Under the pieces are notes generated by a model. It saw only the letters and a list, made by a program, of their open reading frames with translations, searched no databases and had not been told where the DNA came from. Source: CAYJXJ01 sp964374095 (GTDB taxonomy: Bacteria; Elusimicrobiota; Elusimicrobia; UBA1565; UBA9628). From it: a stretch of 5,250 nt of DNA. Both the position numbers and the translations under genes were made by a program. The DNA lies in assembly GCA_964374095.1 (NCBI GenBank), contig CAYJXJ010000259.1, positions 1 through 5,250 on the forward strand. The letters run 5' to 3'. Shown here piece by piece: positions 1-5,250 of the stretch; positions within the stretch are counted from its first letter, which is position 1; each line of letters opens with the position of its first letter.

Positions 1-1
1 C

Positions 2-1066
2 GGCAAGGCGGAGGAAAAGCTGTTCCAGGCCGTGTCGCCGGATACCGGCGAGGCCGCGGCGCTCAAGATGGAGGCTTTCCTGAAGTCGCTGATCGCCGGC
101 GGCATCGACGCCCGGAAACTCCTAAGCCGCGGCGGGGAGTTGGAGAAGCAAGGCTACCGGGCCGGGGCCTACGCGGCGTTCAAGGCCGCGGAGGAGATGG
201 GCGTCAAGGAGGCGGGAGATCGGAAAGCCGCCCTCAGCCAACGGTTGACCAAGAGCCAATCGGTTGAGGCCATGCGGATTTACGGAGCGATCGAAAGCCA
301 GGTCCGGACGAAGGTCGAGGCGAAGGCCGTTGCGGCGATCGAGTGGGTGAACATACCCGCTGGAAAATTCAAAATGGGGTCCGAGAAAGGCGAATCGAAC
401 GAACGCCCGGTCCATGACGTGACGCTCTCGGCCTTCCAGATTTCCAAGTCCGAGGCCACGGTGGGGCAATACAAGGCGTGCGTGGAAGCCGGGCGATGCG
501 CGGTCCCCGCCGCCGCCCAAGCCTGCAATTGGGATAAGAAAGAGGCGGCCCTATCGAATCACCCGGTCGCCTGCGTCAGTTGGGATCAGGCCAGGGCCTT
601 CTGCGGGTGGGCGGGGGGAAGGCTGCCCACGGAGGCGGAGTGGGAGTACGCGGCGCGCGGCGCGGGGAAGGCCTGGGAATATCCTTGGGGGATGGGGGCC
701 GCGACGTGCGCGCGCGCGGTGATGCAGGACGCCGGCGCCGGCTGCGGCACGGCAGCGACTCTGCCGGCGTGCTCACGGCCCGAGGGCAATAGCGGGCAAG
801 GCTTGTGCGATATGGCGGGGAATGTCTGGGAATGGACGGCGGATTATTCGGAAGCTTACGTCAAGAGTTCCGCCATGAATCCTCAAGGCCCTCCGGAAGG
901 CGAGCTACGGGTCGTTCGCGGGGGATCGTTTGAGGATGAGGCGGATCGAATGCGGGCCGCGGGCCGCGGCGCGATGCCGCCCCGGGACAGCTACCCGCAG
1001 TTGGGGTTTCGGTGCGCTCGCGACGCGGCCGCGTCCCGGGGATCGGGTTCCTCAAGGGTACCATAG
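2..1066 (+). CDS. Formylglycine-generating enzyme family (SUMF1/EgtB/PvdO) protein, 5'-truncated
   Basis: The reading frame is open to the window's left edge, so the true start lies upstream; a GTG at 32 is possible but has no clear ribosome site. Counting from that GTG, residues 1-104 are helical and rich in Ala, Glu and Lys, with one TPR-like stretch near 35-57. The FGE-sulfatase domain follows at about 105-330, with WVNIPAGKFKMGS (105-117), GGRLPTEAEWEYAARG (195-210), GNVWEW (263-268), RGGSF (296-300) and GFRCA (325-329). True FGE oxidises a sulfatase cysteine using two cysteines shortly after the GGS motif. Here that stretch reads EDEADRMRAAGR, without cysteine, so formylglycine formation is unlikely and the exact role is unknown. 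About ten other cysteines lie in the domain (for example 150, 156, 165, 181, 191), which could form disulfides in an exported protein, but the N-terminus with any signal peptide is missing. The 3' end overlaps the convergent gene by 15 bases. Confidence 0.88.
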   Translation, partial: GKAEEKLFQAVSPDTGEAAALKMEAFLKSLIAGGIDARKLLSRGGELEKQGYRAGAYAAFKAAEEMGVKEAGDRKAALSQRLTKSQSVEAMRIYGAIESQVRTKVEAKAVAAIEWVNIPAGKFKMGSEKGESNERPVHDVTLSAFQISKSEATVGQYKACVEAGRCAVPAAAQACNWDKKEAALSNHPVACVSWDQARAFCGWAGGRLPTEAEWEYAARGAGKAWEYPWGMGAATCARAVMQDAGAGCGTAATLPACSRPEGNSGQGLCDMAGNVWEWTADYSEAYVKSSAMNPQGPPEGELRVVRGGSFEDEADRMRAAGRGAMPPRDSYPQLGFRCARDAAASRGSGSSRVP

Positions 1067-1582
1067 CGGCAGCGCCAAAATGAGCAGTTGGGCGGCGCCC
1101 ACGAGGAGGCAGGAGGTCACGAAGAGCCGCTCCTTGCGCGCCGCCACCCGCGCGCGCAGGACGATCTGGCCGACGACGTCCTCGTGATACGGCGTCGCCG
1201 TGATGCCTCCGCCGAGGTAGCGGTCCAGGCGGCTGATCAGATCGCCGTGGGCGTATTTGACGATGTCCTCGACGGCCATCAGGTTGTCTTCCGGCCCCGG
1301 CCTGCCTTTCGGCGGCTCGAAAATCGGGAACCACCGGGGCTTGCCGGTCAGAGGAGAGAAGCCGAGCACCCCCAGCGGCAGGGCCAGGCCCAGGGCGGCC
1401 ATCGACAGAAAGGAGAGCGGGCCGGGCGCCGCCGAGACCCGGAGCCAGGCCAACTCAACGGCGGCGAAGGCGGTGAGGGCCCCGATCTTGAGGTCGACTT
1501 GCTCCCCGGCGTGGATCATGCGGTCGAGTATGATCAGCAGGCGCCGCTCCGGCTCCGGGCTGAGGTGGGAAGAGACGGACAT
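1052..1582 (-). CDS. Pycsar effector (PycTM/DUF5706)-like three-helix membrane protein
   Basis: This 176-residue protein has the layout of the PycTM family. An N-terminal helix (about 11-31) leads into a membrane segment starting LKIGALTAF (about 31-49). A second membrane segment lies at about 55-77. A cytoplasmic middle part contains DNLMAVEDIVKYAHGD (99-114) and a helix VVGQIVLRARVAARKERL (136-153), and a last membrane segment (about 154-173) ends near the C-terminus. In characterised Pycsar systems such proteins respond to cyclic CMP or cyclic UMP and damage the inner membrane. Here the family call rests on segment order and motif resemblance, and no cyclase is visible. The ATG lies three bases after the stop of the upstream SDR gene with no Shine-Dalgarno at normal spacing, so translation probably depends on coupling. 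Many family members lie outside known Pycsar operons, so a defence role is inference. The alternative is an uncharacterised small membrane protein. Confidence 0.68.
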   Translation of the reverse strand: MSVSSHLSPEPERRLLIILDRMIHAGEQVDLKIGALTAFAAVELAWLRVSAAPGPLSFLSMAALGLALPLGVLGFSPLTGKPRWFPIFEPPKGRPGPEDNLMAVEDIVKYAHGDLISRLDRYLGGGITATPYHEDVVGQIVLRARVAARKERLFVTSCLLVGAAQLLILALPLWYP

Positions 1583-1585
1583 GGG

Positions 1586-3121
1586 CTACCAGGCCGCGGG
1601 CTTGTAATCCTTGAGGAACTTGCCCCAGACGTGCTCGCCCGTCAGGCGGCCGGAGAAAACCGGATCGCAGACGCGGGCCGCGCCGTCGACGATGTCCAGG
1701 GGAGGCTGGAAATCGAGCTCCTCGTGCTTGCGGCGGGAGTGGACGGCGGGGTCCTCGTCGGTGACCCAGCCGGTGTCCACGGCGTTGATGTGGATGCCGG
1801 ACTTCACGTAATCCGGGGCCGAGGTCAACGTCAGCATGTTCAGGGCCGCCTTGGCCATGTTGGTGTGGGGGTGCTTGTCGGTCTTGGTGTGGCGCGAGAA
1901 GACTCCTTCCATCGCGGAGACGTTGACGATGTGCTTATCAAGGCCGGGGGCGCGCGACATCAGCGATTTGAGGCGGGCGCAGAGGATGAAGGGCGCCACC
2001 GAGTTGATGAGTTGGAGTTCGAGCATCTCGGCGGTGGGCACCTCGGCCAGGGTCATGCGCCAGGAGTTGTGGGCGCGCAGGTCCACCTGCTGGAGATCGG
2101 GGTCCCGGCGGCCCTGGGGAAAGAGCTCCCGGCCGAGCTCGGCGTCCTCGTAGGCGTACTTGATCTGGGAGAGTTGGGCCGATTCCCGCAGGCCGATGCC
2201 GGCGCGCCCCGCGTGCCAGACCGCCATGCCGGTGGCGTCGGGAGCGCGGGCGCTGGGGGAGGCTTGAGGCCCGTCGAGGGCCGCGAGGCAGAGTCGATGG
2301 GATCGCAGGATCTCGGCCTCCCCCGGAGGAAGGCTTTCGGCCGGCAGGGCCTCCCGGTCCAGGAGATGGGAGTAGAAGGCCGGCGGGCGGCGCACGGTCT
2401 GCGCGGCGTTGTTGATGAGGACGTCGAGGCGCTCGAGGGAGCCGGATAGGTAGCGCGCGAAGATCTCGACGCTCGGGGAGTGGCGCAGGTCCAGGCCGTG
2501 GACCTGGAGGCGGTCCCGCCAGGCATTGCAATCGGGCTCGCGGGAGTAGCGGCGCGCCGCGTCGTGGGGAAAGCGGGTGGTCGCGATGACGCGGGCTCCC
2601 GCGCGCAGGAGCATGAGGGAGGCTTGATAGCCGATCTTCAGACGGGCTCCCGTCACGAGGGCGACCCGCCCCTCCAGAGGGGCGGTCTGGAAGCGCTTGG
2701 CGTAGTTGAAGTCCCCGCAGGCGGGGCACATGGCGTCGTAGAAAAAATGGAGGCGGGCGAAGGGCGCCTTGCACACGTAGCAGAAGCGCGGCCGTTGGAG
2801 TTCGCGGGGGGGGAGGGACGCGGCTTCCTCGGGGGTCAGCCGGGTGGGGGCGGCGAAGACCGGGGCCCGGCGCGCCACGCGGATGTCGGTCGCCGCGCGC
2901 AGGAGCCGGTCGACGTTCTCCTGACGGCGCTGGGCGTCCTGGCGCAGGAGGCGCCGGCGCCGGACCCGGTCCTGGCGGGTGGGGTGGGCGATCCGTCCCG
3001 CCGCGGCGATGAGCGCGACCCGCAGGGACTCGGGGGCTTGCCTCGCCCACCCGGGGTCCTGAGACAAGGACTCCAGGGTCGCCAGGCAGCGTTTGAGCTC
3101 GTCGAGACCGGGGGACGGCAT
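1586..3121 (-). CDS. Zinc-ribbon short-chain dehydrogenase/reductase (SDR) family protein
   Basis: The 511-residue protein is about twice the usual 250-residue SDR length. Residues 1-100 are helical and very Arg-rich (RVRRRRLLR at 52-60). A CxxC pair at 114/117 and another at 132/135 look like a zinc ribbon. The Rossmann domain begins near 150: TGARLKIG (157-164) is a variant of the TGxxxGxG dinucleotide-binding motif, NNAA sits at 237-240, Asn373 matches the structural Asn and Ser402 the catalytic Ser. At the YxxxK site the sequence is TNMAK (420-424), so Lys424 is kept but Thr replaces the catalytic Tyr. An insert of roughly 100 residues (about 245-355) separates NNAA from Asn373. NAVDTGW (446-452) matches the post-catalytic PGW region. 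NAD(P) binding is likely; the substrate, and whether it is catalytic at all, are unknown. The frame stays open upstream of this ATG without another ATG. It is the first gene of a pair with the PycTM-like gene. Confidence 0.87.
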   Translation of the reverse strand: MPSPGLDELKRCLATLESLSQDPGWARQAPESLRVALIAAAGRIAHPTRQDRVRRRRLLRQDAQRRQENVDRLLRAATDIRVARRAPVFAAPTRLTPEEAASLPPRELQRPRFCYVCKAPFARLHFFYDAMCPACGDFNYAKRFQTAPLEGRVALVTGARLKIGYQASLMLLRAGARVIATTRFPHDAARRYSREPDCNAWRDRLQVHGLDLRHSPSVEIFARYLSGSLERLDVLINNAAQTVRRPPAFYSHLLDREALPAESLPPGEAEILRSHRLCLAALDGPQASPSARAPDATGMAVWHAGRAGIGLRESAQLSQIKYAYEDAELGRELFPQGRRDPDLQQVDLRAHNSWRMTLAEVPTAEMLELQLINSVAPFILCARLKSLMSRAPGLDKHIVNVSAMEGVFSRHTKTDKHPHTNMAKAALNMLTLTSAPDYVKSGIHINAVDTGWVTDEDPAVHSRRKHEELDFQPPLDIVDGAARVCDPVFSGRLTGEHVWGKFLKDYKPAAW

Positions 3122-3130
3122 TCCGAGGAT

Positions 3131-3136
3131 ATTGTA
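3131..3136 (-). promoter_or_regulatory. Putative -10 element of the SDR operon
   Basis: On the minus strand this reads TACAAT, one mismatch from TATAAT, ending nine bases before the SDR start codon. A transcript would start about three bases before the ATG, and no Shine-Dalgarno is present. I see no good -35 at 16-19 bases upstream. The position in a short divergent intergenic region supports it; the missing -35 weakens it. Confidence 0.4.
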
Positions 3137-3191
3137 GCGGATTCCGGGATGGTCTTGTGCTTCCGAGCCGCCGCGCGTGGGTCCGCTAAAC

Positions 3192-3200
3192 TGATATACT
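3192..3200 (+). promoter_or_regulatory. Putative extended -10 promoter of the helicase gene
   Basis: The sequence TGATATACT fits an extended -10 (TGn followed by TATACT, one mismatch from TATAAT). It ends ten bases before the helicase ATG, so the transcript would begin about four bases upstream of it. No Shine-Dalgarno lies between it and the ATG, consistent with a very short or leaderless message. No clear -35 is seen, which extended -10 promoters can tolerate. Confidence 0.5.
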
Positions 3201-3210
3201 AGGCCGCTTC

Positions 3211-4434
3211 ATGCCATTCTCCAAGCTGGGCCTCCATGCCGATCTGGTGCGCGGGGTGAAGGCCATGGGCTTCACCGACCCCATGCCCATCCAGCTCCAG
3301 GCGATCCCGCTCATGCTCGAGAGGCTCGACGTGATGGGCTGCGCCCAGACCGGCAGCGGCAAGACCGCGGCCTTCGCTCTCCCTATCCTGCACCGCCTCC
3401 TGACCGAACCCCGGCCCGGCCTGCGCTGCATCATCATGGTGCCCACGAGGGAGCTGGCCGCGCAGGTGGAGACCGCCTTCCGCGACTGCGGGCGCTTCAC
3501 CCCCATCAGGGTCGCCGTCGTGATCGGCGGCGTGGCCTACCAGGGACAGCGGCAGGCCATCGCCCAGGGGGCCCAGGTGCTGGTGGCGACACCGGGCCGC
3601 CTGCTCGACCACTTACGCCACGGGGTCGTGCGTCCTCATGGGGTGGACATGCTCGTCCTCGACGAGGCCGACCGGATGCTCGACATGGGCTTTCTGCCCG
3701 ACATCGGCGACATCCTTTCCCGCCTGCCCAAGCAGCGCCAGACCATGCTCTTCTCGGCCACCCTCGCGCCCGAGGTCGAGCGGATCGCGAGCTTCGCCCT
3801 GCGCGAGCCGCGGCGCATCGAGATCTCCAAACCCACCTCGGTCGCCGAGGGGATCAGCCAGGTCGTGTATCCCGTGAGCCAGGCGCAGAAATCCGAGCTC
3901 CTCATCGCCCTCCTCCAAGAGACGCAGATCCGCTCCGGGCTCATCTTCTGCCGGACCAAACACGGGGCCGACCGCCTCTCCCGGAGGCTCAAGGACAAGG
4001 GCTTCTCGATCGGGGTCCTTCACGCCAATCGCACCCAGGGCCAGCGGACCCAGGCCATGGACTCCTTTAGGGAGGGGAAGGTCCGGCTCCTGGTCGCGAC
4101 CGACATCGCGGCCCGCGGCATCGACGTCCGGGAGGTCAGCCACGTCGTCAACTACGACCTCCCCCAGCACCCCGAGGATTACGTCCACCGCGTCGGCCGC
4201 ACCGCCCGCGCCTACGGGGTCGGCGACGCCATCAGCTTGATGTCTCCCGAAGAGCAGCCTCACTTGACCGCCATCGAGCGTTTCGTCGGCACGGTGTTTC
4301 CCCGCGCGGTGCTCCCGAGCTTCAAATACACCTCCGCGCCCATACTCACGCCCCCCAAGCCCCGGACCTTCAGGGACCTGAACTGGAGCCGTTTCCGCAG
4401 GCGTTTCGGCGGCCGGAGGAAGTTCGGGCGTTGA
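3211..4434 (+). CDS. rhlE: DEAD-box ATP-dependent RNA helicase, RhlE-like
   Basis: An ATP-dependent RNA duplex-unwinding enzyme of the cytoplasm, of the kind used in ribosome assembly, RNA decay and cold adaptation. All core motifs are intact: Q motif (Phe21 to Gln28), motif I AQTGSGKT (45-52), Ia PTRELA (78-83), Ib TPGR (127-130), II DEAD (151-154), III SAT (182-184), IV IFCRTK (245-250), V ATDIAARGID (296-305) and VI HRVGRTAR (326-333). The start MPFSKLGL and the GFTDPMPIQ stretch resemble RhlE more than the larger DeaD/CsdA type, and the 407-residue length with a short basic tail (RFRRRFGGRRKFGR, 394-407) fits. The tail probably aids RNA binding. Codon use is strongly biased to G or C at third positions. 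It diverges from the SDR operon and is followed 32 bases later by a small Cys-containing protein gene and then an RRM gene, an RNA-related context. DEAD-box assignment is certain; the RhlE subgroup is likely. Confidence 0.95.
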   Translation: MPFSKLGLHADLVRGVKAMGFTDPMPIQLQAIPLMLERLDVMGCAQTGSGKTAAFALPILHRLLTEPRPGLRCIIMVPTRELAAQVETAFRDCGRFTPIRVAVVIGGVAYQGQRQAIAQGAQVLVATPGRLLDHLRHGVVRPHGVDMLVLDEADRMLDMGFLPDIGDILSRLPKQRQTMLFSATLAPEVERIASFALREPRRIEISKPTSVAEGISQVVYPVSQAQKSELLIALLQETQIRSGLIFCRTKHGADRLSRRLKDKGFSIGVLHANRTQGQRTQAMDSFREGKVRLLVATDIAARGIDVREVSHVVNYDLPQHPEDYVHRVGRTARAYGVGDAISLMSPEEQPHLTAIERFVGTVFPRAVLPSFKYTSAPILTPPKPRTFRDLNWSRFRRRFGGRRKFGR

Positions 4435-4461
4435 CTTCCCGACAGGGAGAATTGGTAGGAT
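4431..4461 (+). promoter_or_regulatory. Possible promoter before the small Cys-rich protein gene
   Basis: TTGACT (4431-4436, overlapping the helicase stop codon) resembles a -35. TGGTAGGAT (4453-4461) resembles an extended -10 after a 19-base spacer, longer than ideal. The same AGGA (4457-4460) sits six bases before the ATG at 4467 and could instead be a Shine-Dalgarno on a message read through from the helicase gene. The two readings cannot be separated by eye. Confidence 0.35.
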
Positions 4462-4466
4462 AGGGC

Positions 4467-4907
4467 ATGGCTCAATTTTTCAAGAAGCGCCGCGGCAAGG
4501 GCGGCCCGAGCAAGAACGAGCAGAAGGTCGCGCGCGGCCGCGAGGCCGCCAATCGCACCCGCATGGCCGGCACCGTCGGCCAGCGTTTCCCCGCGTTGGA
4601 GCGGCTGACGGTCAAGCTGGAATTCATCAGCCCCCAAGGGCAGACCGTCGATACCCAGTCGCGCGGGCTCGGTCCCGACGACGCCTACGAATTCTCGGTC
4701 CCTTGTCCCGGCCGGTGCGGGCAGGGATCCTACGACCTGGCCGCCAAGATCCAGGCGGTGATCGAAGCCCGGGAGGGGATGTCGGAGAGCAGCGGCCAGT
4801 GCCGCGTGCCGACTTACCCGGGTTCCCCCGAGGTCTGCGGCTACCAACTTAAGTGCCGGATCGAAGCGACGTATTTCCCCCAACCCGCCGGGGCGGAGAC
4901 GCAATAG
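4467..4907 (+). CDS. Hypothetical basic protein with five cysteines, possible metal binding
   Basis: I do not recognise this 146-residue protein. It is soluble, with no signal peptide or membrane segment. The first 35 residues are rich in Lys, Arg, Gly and Asn (FFKKRRGKGG at 4-13), like a disordered nucleic-acid-binding tail. A more ordered part follows at about 40-137, with strand-like segments (LTVKLEFISPQG, 47-58) and five cysteines: Cys80-x3-Cys84, Cys112, and Cys124-x5-Cys130. Their spacing could bind a metal, though no standard zinc finger fits. The start at 4467 has AGGA six bases upstream. The gene lies 32 bases after an RhlE-like helicase gene and 15 bases before an RRM protein gene, so co-transcription with RNA-handling genes is likely and an RNA or ribosome-related role is a reasonable inference. 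Function is otherwise unknown. Coding status is supported by the tight fit between neighbours and the ribosome site directly after its stop. Confidence 0.8.
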   Translation: MAQFFKKRRGKGGPSKNEQKVARGREAANRTRMAGTVGQRFPALERLTVKLEFISPQGQTVDTQSRGLGPDDAYEFSVPCPGRCGQGSYDLAAKIQAVIEAREGMSESSGQCRVPTYPGSPEVCGYQLKCRIEATYFPQPAGAETQ

Positions 4908-4908
4908 C

Positions 4909-4916
4909 AAGGAGGT
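4909..4916 (+). promoter_or_regulatory. Consensus Shine-Dalgarno for the RRM protein gene
   Basis: AAGGAGGT is a full anti-16S match, six bases before the ATG at 4923 and one base after the stop of the preceding gene. It fixes the start of the RRM gene and predicts high expression. It is the only consensus ribosome site in the window; the helicase, SDR and PycTM-like genes lack one. Confidence 0.9.
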
Positions 4917-4922
4917 CGCACC

Positions 4923-5250
4923 ATGGGCAAGAGGTTGTTCGTCGGGAGTCTTCCGTTCGATGTAACCGAGGAGCAGCTGCGCGCCCTGTTTGCTCCTTGC
5001 GGACAGATTACCACCGTGAAACTGATCTCCGATAAGTTCTCCGGCCAGTCCAAGGGCTTCGGGTTCGTGGAATACGCGACCGATGCCGAGGCGGCGGCCG
5101 CCATCGAGAAGCTCAACGGTTCCCAGGTCGGAAGCCGCAAGATCGTCGTCAACGAGGCGCGTCCCATGGAGGCTCGCCCGAGACCCGGCGGCGGCGGTCG
5201 CGGCGGTCCCGTGGGCGGCGGCGGCTTCGGCGGTCCCGGCGGCGGCGGCG
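4923..5250 (+). CDS. RRM-domain RNA-binding protein with Gly-rich tail, 3'-truncated
   Basis: The frame starts at ATG 4923 behind a consensus Shine-Dalgarno and runs off the right edge after 109 complete codons without a stop. Residues 4-79 form one RNA recognition motif: RNP-2 is LFVGSL (5-10) and RNP-1 is KGFGFVEY (44-51), with the aromatic residues that stack on RNA bases (Phe6, Phe46, Phe48) all present. From residue 89 the chain becomes Gly-rich with RGG and FGG units, a low-complexity tail as in cyanobacterial Rbp proteins and eukaryotic glycine-rich RNA-binding proteins. Those proteins bind single-stranded RNA and are often cold-induced; that is family knowledge, and no cold-response element is visible here. 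It follows the small Cys-containing gene by 15 bases, probably in the same transcript, downstream of an RNA helicase. A job as an RNA chaperone working with the helicase is inference. The tail's full length is unknown. Confidence 0.95.
   Translation, partial: MGKRLFVGSLPFDVTEEQLRALFAPCGQITTVKLISDKFSGQSKGFGFVEYATDAEAAAAIEKLNGSQVGSRKIVVNEARPMEARPRPGGGGRGGPVGGGGFGGPGGGG
5187..5250 (+). repeat. GGC-rich low-complexity repeat encoding the Gly tail
   Basis: Runs of GGC codons are interrupted by CGC, TTC and CCC and include two copies of GGCGGTCCC. They encode GGGGRGGPVGGGGFGGPGGGG (residues 89-109 of the RRM protein). The stretch continues past the window edge. Such tracts are prone to length change by slippage. 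Confidence 0.75.

Noticed and set aside
1022..1035. Perfect 14-base palindrome GACGCGGCCGCGTC, considered as a terminator for the PycTM-like gene
   Set aside because: It can form only a five-pair stem with a four-base loop and has no T run on either strand; it is within coding sequence and such palindromes are common at this GC content.
105..1066. Assigning a true sulfatase-activating FGE, EgtB or PvdO function
   Set aside because: The FGE cysteines are absent, no EgtB DinB domain is visible, and nothing nearby points to pyoverdine or ergothioneine synthesis.
1088..2449. 453-residue open frame on the plus strand opposite the SDR and PycTM-like genes
   Set aside because: It has no recognisable domain, is dominated by Gly, Val, Arg, Asp and Glu, and lies antisense to two genes with clear motifs. 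Long antisense frames are expected in GC-rich DNA.
1938..3050. 370-residue minus-strand frame overlapping the SDR gene
   Set aside because: It is Pro/Arg-rich low-complexity translation of the SDR gene in another frame; the SDR frame carries all the motifs.
1052..3121. Complete Pycsar or CBASS system
   Set aside because: No cyclase or nucleotidyltransferase motif is present in the window; only a PycTM-like protein is seen, and its partner is an SDR relative.
3613..4910. Two 216-residue minus-strand frames opposite the helicase and small-protein genes
   Set aside because: They are antisense to a helicase with every motif intact and to its neighbour, and show no domain of their own.

Overview
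The window is compact, GC-rich bacterial DNA carrying six genes, two of them cut by the window edges. No stretch longer than about 90 bases lacks a gene. I see no rRNA, tRNA, CRISPR array, insertion sequence or phage-type gene. The taxon cannot be fixed. High GC, a cysteine-rich SUMF1-type protein and a glycine-tailed RRM protein suggest an environmental Gram-negative bacterium, for example Elusimicrobiota or a deltaproteobacterial/myxobacterial relative, but this is a guess.

Left part (2-1066, +): the C-terminal portion of a formylglycine-generating-enzyme-family (SUMF1/EgtB/PvdO) protein. It lacks the two catalytic cysteines of true FGE. Its last 15 bases overlap the end of the convergent gene.

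Middle part (1052-3121, -): a two-gene operon read right to left. The first gene encodes an unusual 511-residue short-chain dehydrogenase/reductase with an N-terminal four-cysteine zinc ribbon and threonine in place of the catalytic tyrosine. Three bases after it comes a 176-residue three-helix membrane protein resembling the Pycsar effector family (PycTM, formerly DUF5706). No nucleotide cyclase is visible, so if this is a defence or signalling module it is either incomplete here or not of the known type. This pair is the most interesting part of the window.

Right part (3211-5250, +): a cluster with an RNA theme. It holds an RhlE-like DEAD-box RNA helicase, a small basic five-cysteine protein of unknown function, and an RRM RNA-binding protein with a glycine-rich tail that runs off the window. 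Spacings are 32 and 15 bases. The helicase and the SDR operon diverge from an 89-base intergenic region with a plausible -10 element on each strand, both so close to the start codons that very short or leaderless messages are possible.
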